From assembly GCA_947631285.1 (NCBI GenBank), contig CANRKS010000026.1, positions 1-11,036 on the forward strand: a stretch of 11,036 nucleotides of DNA, written 5' to 3'. This DNA comes from an uncultured Bacilli bacterium. Lineage in GTDB: Bacteria > Bacillota_I > Bacilli_A > RF39 > UBA660. The first letter of the stretch is position 1; each line of letters opens with the position of its first letter. This document shows positions 8,102 through 11,036 of the stretch, in pieces. Position numbers and translations under genes: made by a program. Under the pieces are notes generated by a model. That model did not search any database, was not told the DNA's origin, and saw nothing but the letters and a program-made list of their open reading frames with translations.

Positions 8102-8130
8102 TTAATTTATTTTAAAAATGATGTTATAAT
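8102..8130 (+). promoter_or_regulatory. Extended -10 promoter of the surface-protein gene
   Basis: TATAAT at 8125-8130 is preceded by TGT at 8122-8124 (extended -10). A weak -35 TTAATT lies 17 bases upstream at 8102-8107. The predicted start near 8137 rules out initiation at the TTG at 8099 and makes a GTG start at 8147 nearly leaderless. Confidence 0.7.
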
Positions 8131-8158
8131 AATAAGGGAAAAAGTAGTGAGTGTTGTA

Positions 8159-9043
8159 ATGAAGAAAAAGATTTGTTTAATTATAGGAATATTGATGATA
8201 ACCTTTTTATCGCCATCTTTAGTAATGACACGAATTGTTTGCAATGATGGTACTATTAGTCCAGGCTGTAATGATTGTCATAAAGGATGTTGTTCTCATC
8301 ATGGTGGTTGTTCAAATAGTAGCACTTCTTCTGATTCAAAAGATAACTCATCTTCCAATAATTATACTGATTCTACTCCTTATGAAAATCCTTTAAGTAG
8401 TGATAATACTTTAAAAGAAGTAACAGTGAATGGTGTTAATATAAGTATTAGTTCTAATATGTTTTATACAACGAATAGTGAAAGAGTAGTAATTAAAGCT
8501 ACTCCTAATGACTATAAAGCTATTTTGACATATAATACTAATCCAGAGTTAATAATAGGAATAAATTCCTTAAATATAAAGGTAACGGCCGAAAATGGTA
8601 ATATTAAAAATTATAATTTAAATATAACAAGAGAGAAAATTTTAAGTGACAATAAAAATATAATTATTAAAGTTAATGGTAAAGAAGTAGTTTTTAACAA
8701 TTATGAAAGTGAAATAATCTATTTATCTTATGATATTTCTAAACTTAATATTGAATATGAGTTAGAAGATAATAATGCCAAAGCCGAAATATTAGGTAAT
8801 GATAATATTGCTGTAGGAAAGAATGAAGTAATCGTGGAAGTAACGGCGGAAAATGGAGAAAAGCAAGATTATATTATCAATGTCATAAAAAATGATGATC
8901 CTCTAAATACAGAAGAAAAAATAGATGAAGAAGCTGGTAATTTAACTCCAGAAAATAATTTGGGGCCGGCGAGTATTTTAATTGGTATTCCTTTTTTAGG
9001 AAGCTTAGGATATTTAATTTATGCTGCTTTAAAAAAGAGTTAA
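8159..9043 (+). CDS. Secreted or membrane-anchored protein with Cys/His-rich head and two cadherin-like beta-sandwich repeats
   Basis: With the ATG at 8159 the protein has 294 residues. Residues 2-24 (KKK plus a hydrophobic core) form a signal peptide or signal anchor. Residues 28-51 carry a cysteine/histidine cluster: CNDGT, then CNDCHKGCC and SHHGGC. A Ser/Asn-rich linker follows. Two repeats, about 80-160 and 168-248, each end in the marker VTAENG followed by a Y-x-I/L-x-I/V strand. This is typical of the cadherin-like beta-sandwich family (PF12733) of Firmicutes surface proteins. A C-terminal hydrophobic segment (PASILIGIPFLGSLGYLIYAAL) ends in KKS, a membrane anchor with a short positive tail, so the repeats should face outward. 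The start is uncertain: GTG at 8147 has AAGGG upstream, but the promoter position favours 8159. The gene is monocistronic. The function is unknown; adhesion or metal binding is inference. Confidence 0.82.
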   Translation: MKKKICLIIGILMITFLSPSLVMTRIVCNDGTISPGCNDCHKGCCSHHGGCSNSSTSSDSKDNSSSNNYTDSTPYENPLSSDNTLKEVTVNGVNISISSNMFYTTNSERVVIKATPNDYKAILTYNTNPELIIGINSLNIKVTAENGNIKNYNLNITREKILSDNKNIIIKVNGKEVVFNNYESEIIYLSYDISKLNIEYELEDNNAKAEILGNDNIAVGKNEVIVEVTAENGEKQDYIINVIKNDDPLNTEEKIDEEAGNLTPENNLGPASILIGIPFLGSLGYLIYAALKKS

Positions 9044-9111
9044 AAGAAATAAGGCTTTAAATAAAAAATCAAAGGAAAAAATTTATAAAATTTAAGCGAA
9101 GTAAAAGTAAG

Positions 9112-9137
9112 AAAGATGCTTGCTAAAAGCATTTTTA
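9112..9137 (+). terminator. Terminator downstream of the surface-protein gene
   Basis: The hairpin ATGCTT/AAGCAT (9116-9121 with 9127-9132, loop GCTAA) can extend with A-T and G-T pairs to 9112-9136 and runs into TTTTT. It lies about 70 bases after the stop codon. Confidence 0.65.
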
Positions 9138-9148
9138 ATTATTATAAT
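9120..9148 (+). promoter_or_regulatory. Promoter of the fic gene, overlapping the upstream terminator
   Basis: -35 TTGCTA (9120-9125, 4 of 6 consensus), 17-base spacer, -10 TATAAT (9143-9148, perfect). The -35 lies in the loop of the preceding terminator hairpin. A ribosome site AGAGG (9163-9167) precedes the ATG at 9174. Confidence 0.7.
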
Positions 9149-9173
9149 AGAGATATAAAAAAAGAGGTATTTT

Positions 9174-9986
9174 ATGGATGAAATAACTTATGATAAAGTA
9201 CAAGAAGAAAATAATTCTAAAATAAAACAATTATATTGGAATATAGCATTTGGCCTTCAGGATGTTGATGGATTAAAACCGTCTAAATATATGATAGAAC
9301 TATCTGAAGAGCACATTAAAGGAGAAAAAACTTATCAACAAGTACAAAATGAAATAATTTCCTATTATAGTAAAAATAAAGATAATCATAATGACTATGA
9401 TGAAGAAGAAGCTGATGAAGTTGCAACAGCTATATACGAAATATTAAGCGATAAATCATTTAGATTTGACTACTTAACTTTTAAAAATTATCATAAAAGA
9501 TTATTTATTAATTTAGATAAAAAAAAATATAATCCAGGTGAGTTTAGAAATTATAATTTTACAAAGAACGAACCTATACTTAATGGAGATACTATAAATT
9601 ATCAATCATATAATTTAATTGAAGAAGCTCTAAAATATGATTTTAACGAAGAAAAAGAAATTGATTATACTAAATTTGATGAAGAAAAATTAATAGATAG
9701 AATTGCCGAATTTACATCTCGGATATGGCAAATACATCCTTTTCAAGAAGGAAATACTCGAACAACAGCCGTATTTGTTCAAAAATATTTAATAAACATG
9801 GGTTTTAACATAAATAATGAATTGTTTAAAGACAATGCATTATATTTTCGAAATGCTTTAGTAAGAGCAAATTATACTAATTATAGTAAAGGAATTAAAG
9901 AAACTAATAAGTATTTAATTTTGTTTTTTGAAAATTTGTTGTTACATAAAAATAATAAGTTAGATAATGATGTTTTAAAAATATAA
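9174..9986 (+). CDS. Fic-family adenylyltransferase with fused VbhA-like antitoxin segment
   Basis: Fic proteins usually transfer AMP from ATP to a hydroxyl side chain of a target protein, often as toxins. The active-site motif HPFQEGNTR is at 188-196, with catalytic H188, phosphate-binding G193/N194 and R196. Upstream, PGEFRNYNF (about 121-129) fits the flap that positions the target. Residues about 16-66 (GLQDVDGLKPS, then a helix with IKGEKTY) resemble the VbhA-type antitoxin helices that block ATP in class I Fic systems, here fused in front of the toxin. The antitoxin motif (S/T)xxxE(G/N) appears degenerate, with L28 and D32-G33 at the aligned positions. At 270 residues the protein is about as long as VbhT-type Fic cores plus an antitoxin. 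The gene has its own promoter, no partner gene nearby, and a 9-A run at 9519-9527. The target is unknown. Confidence 0.9.
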   Translation: MDEITYDKVQEENNSKIKQLYWNIAFGLQDVDGLKPSKYMIELSEEHIKGEKTYQQVQNEIISYYSKNKDNHNDYDEEEADEVATAIYEILSDKSFRFDYLTFKNYHKRLFINLDKKKYNPGEFRNYNFTKNEPILNGDTINYQSYNLIEEALKYDFNEEKEIDYTKFDEEKLIDRIAEFTSRIWQIHPFQEGNTRTTAVFVQKYLINMGFNINNELFKDNALYFRNALVRANYTNYSKGIKETNKYLILFFENLLLHKNNKLDNDVLKI

Positions 9987-10234
9987 AATTATTATTTAAA
10001 ACATCACATAACATGAGTAAAAAAGATATAATAGGATGGGCTAATACTTGTATGGAATTTGTTTCTAATGTTTTAACTTATCGTTAATAAATAATGCATA
10101 TTAATTATTAGAAAAAGGTAGATTAATTTGGCTTTAAAGTTTGTCCAGTAGTTTATGAAATATTAGAAAATTTAAAAAAAATATATAATTTTAAAAGAAA
10201 ATAGTTTTATAATATGCTTGAGGTGAAGAAAAAA
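9987..10234 (+). other. Gap of 248 bases with small open fragments and a kinase-gene promoter
   Basis: No convincing gene is visible. A 24-codon ORF at 10013-10087 starts MSKKDIIGWANTC but has no ribosome site. A second open stretch ending at the TAG at 10199-10201 reads GFKVCPVVYEILENLKKIYNF without a start codon. The amino-acid composition looks protein-like, so these may be relics of a decayed gene, but I recognise no family. A -10-like TATAAT (10208-10213) and a ribosome site GAGGTGA (10220-10226) at the end belong to the next gene. No clear fic terminator was found. Confidence 0.35.
10208..10226 (+). promoter_or_regulatory. -10 box and ribosome site of the kinase-like gene
   Basis: TATAAT at 10208-10213 has no good -35. 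GAGGTGA at 10220-10226 ends 8 bases before the ATG at 10235. The transcript would begin around 10220, so the upstream in-frame ATG at 10214 is unlikely to be the start. Confidence 0.55.
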
Positions 10235-10774
10235 ATGAAAATATTAATTTGGGGAATTTCTTGTGTAGGCAAAACTGATATAGGAAAAATGTTAGCAAAG
10301 AAATTAAATTATAAATATTTTGATATGAATGAAATTATAAAAAAGAAATATGGTACAATCGATAACTTTCATAATGCTTTTTCAAATGATTATGATAAAT
10401 TTAAAGAGAAAGAGCGAATTGCTTTAGAAATTATTAAGAATAATGATAATTTTGTATTTACCATAACTTTAATATATATTGAAGAAATTGTAAATAATAT
10501 AATTAATACTGATGCTATTTCTGTAGAATTAATTGATAATTTTGAAAGTATTTATGAAAGAATAGTATTTTATGATGAAAATGATAAACCAATGCTTGAT
10601 AGTAAAAAGTATCGTGATGAACATAAAGCACATTATATTAAAAAATTAAAAAATGACATGACAATTAGTGATTTAGAATATAAAAACATTCCAAAATTTA
10701 ATATAAATAGCAGAAAATTTGAAGATGTAATTGAAGATTTGAAAGATTTCTTGCTAGGATTATCTAAAAAATAA
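10235..10774 (+). CDS. Shikimate-kinase-like P-loop kinase
   Basis: The 179-residue protein has a Walker A motif GISCVGKT at 7-14, followed by the helix DIGKMLAKKLNYKYFDMNEII. This matches the start of shikimate kinase, gluconate kinase and related small-molecule kinases of the P-loop superfamily. FDMN (29-32) takes the place of the shikimate kinase D-x-D, and FKEKERIAL resembles its FRxxE helix. The glycine triplet (GGG) after the second strand is absent (NNDNFVFTITLIY instead), and no clear R-x(n)-R lid is seen. It is therefore a kinase-fold relative rather than a sure AroK. It stands alone, with no aro genes nearby. The ATG at 10235 is chosen because GAGGTGA lies 8 bases upstream. The alternative ATG at 10214 would add 7 residues but sits directly after the -10 box. 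The phosphate donor is presumably ATP; the acceptor is unknown. Confidence 0.68.
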   Translation: MKILIWGISCVGKTDIGKMLAKKLNYKYFDMNEIIKKKYGTIDNFHNAFSNDYDKFKEKERIALEIIKNNDNFVFTITLIYIEEIVNNIINTDAISVELIDNFESIYERIVFYDENDKPMLDSKKYRDEHKAHYIKKLKNDMTISDLEYKNIPKFNINSRKFEDVIEDLKDFLLGLSKK

Positions 10775-10819
10775 AAATTCACTAAATTAATTTTCATACC
10801 ATATAATTGGTGATAAACT

Positions 10820-10879
10820 ATGGATGAAAGAGCAACAAAAAGAGTGGTAATTGATGCCGGGCATGGAGGAATCAGTTAA
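10820..10879 (+). pseudogene. 5' remnant of an N-acetylmuramoyl-L-alanine amidase gene (Amidase_3)
   Basis: An ATG with GGTGAT 5 bases upstream opens a 19-codon frame reading RVVIDAGHGGIS before a TAA. DAGHGG is the signature first zinc-ligand motif of Amidase_3 cell-wall hydrolases (LytC/CwlD type), which normally run 180 residues or more beyond it. Nothing matching the rest of the domain follows clearly. A +1 frame (10869-10958) is open to the terminator (NGYFGKQIQAFKVLNIQV) and might be a frameshifted scrap, but the match is weak. A -10-like TATAAT lies at 10802-10807. The protein would be inactive. Confidence 0.65.
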
Positions 10880-10928
10880 ATTCAAAAATAGAAGAAATGG
10901 CTATTTTGGTAAGCAAATACAAGCGTTT

Positions 10929-10956
10929 AAGGTACTTAATATACAAGTATCTTTTT
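10929..10956 (+). terminator. Terminator downstream of the amidase remnant
   Basis: AAGGTACTT (10929-10937), a 7-base loop, then AAGTATCTT (10945-10953), a 9-bp stem with one G-T pair, running into T to 10956. It lies 50 bases after the remnant's stop, consistent with the original gene's terminator surviving an internal deletion. Confidence 0.65.
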
Positions 10957-10968
10957 AAATGATATAAT
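10940..10968 (+). promoter_or_regulatory. Promoter of the glycosyltransferase gene
   Basis: -35 TATACA (10940-10945, 4 of 6), 17-base spacer, -10 TATAAT (10963-10968) with an upstream TGA giving an extended -10. It overlaps the preceding terminator, as also seen before fic. Confidence 0.7.
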
Positions 10969-10993
10969 TATCTAGAGGAGAAATTTTAATAGC

Positions 10994-11036
10994 ATGAAAG
11001 TAAGTATTATTGTTCCAGTATATAATTCAGAAAAAT
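10994..11036 (+). CDS. Glycosyltransferase family 2, N-terminus only (cut by the window end)
   Basis: The frame begins MKVSIIVPVYNSEK, the hallmark first strand and nucleotide-sugar-binding loop (VSIIVPVYN) of GT-A fold family 2 glycosyltransferases. These transfer sugars onto cell-wall, capsule or lipid acceptors at the inner face of the membrane. Only 14 codons are visible, so the acceptor and sugar are unknown. The ribosome site AGAGGAG (10974-10980) is 13 bases from the ATG, longer than usual, and no closer in-frame start exists. It has its own promoter and may open a surface-polysaccharide operon. Confidence 0.85.
   Translation, partial: MKVSIIVPVYNSEK

Noticed and set aside
8099..8158. 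TTG or GTG start adding up to 20 residues to the surface protein
   Set aside because: The TTG at 8099 precedes the extended -10 promoter (8122-8130), so it would not be transcribed. The GTG at 8147 has AAGGG upstream but almost no leader, so it is kept only as an alternative.
10214..10234. Upstream ATG of the kinase-like gene
   Set aside because: It follows directly after the TATAAT box and would precede the transcript start. The ATG at 10235 has GAGGTGA at good spacing.
1..11036. CRISPR array, tRNA, rRNA, insertion sequence or integrase
   Set aside because: No regularly spaced direct repeats, cloverleaf-like sequences, rRNA stretches or transposase/integrase motifs were seen on either strand by eye.

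Overview
The window comes from a very AT-rich, low-GC Gram-positive-type bacterium (Bacillota or a mollicute-like relative). The evidence is a Firmicutes-style EF-Tu, consensus sigma-A promoters (TTGACA-N17-TATAAT), strong AGGAGG-type ribosome sites, a CIRCE heat-shock operator, and short hairpin-plus-U-run terminators. All tryptophans in the clear genes are TGG and no gene is interrupted by TGA, so the standard bacterial code fits. An uncultured gut-type lineage is plausible, but I cannot name the species.

Layout. Bases 1-942 hold the 3' four-fifths of tuf, closed by two tandem terminators. Bases 1095-6111 hold a two-gene restriction-modification operon. Its first gene is a small methyltransferase-like protein with the SAM-binding motif region but no catalytic NPPY. 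It overlaps by 26 bases a 1351-residue protein that reads as GIY-YIG-like nuclease, DEAH helicase, linker, gamma-class (Eco57I-like) N6-adenine methyltransferase with NPPY, and target-recognition region. This resembles single-chain Type ISP enzymes, but with a different nuclease at the front. A perfect 12-bp bidirectional terminator (6111-6140) separates it from the convergent htpG gene (7970 down to 6144), whose promoter carries a CIRCE (HrcA) operator at the transcription start.

Beyond htpG lies a run of short, mostly monocistronic accessory genes: a secreted or membrane-anchored protein with a Cys/His-rich head and two cadherin-like beta-sandwich repeats (8159-9043); a Fic-domain AMP-transferase fused to its own VbhA-like antitoxin segment (9174-9986); a 248-base gap with only small open fragments; an orphan shikimate-kinase-like P-loop kinase (10235-10774); a 19-codon scar of an N-acetylmuramoyl-L-alanine amidase gene (10820-10879); and the first codons of a family 2 glycosyltransferase (10994 to the end).

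The strongest candidate for an unusual system is the restriction-modification pair. It combines an atypical nuclease, a motor and a methyltransferase in one chain, and adds a partner bearing a second SAM-site-like half-methyltransferase. The Fic toxin and the remnant genes suggest a variable stretch of chromosome next to conserved genes. No CRISPR array, transposase, integrase, tRNA or rRNA was seen.
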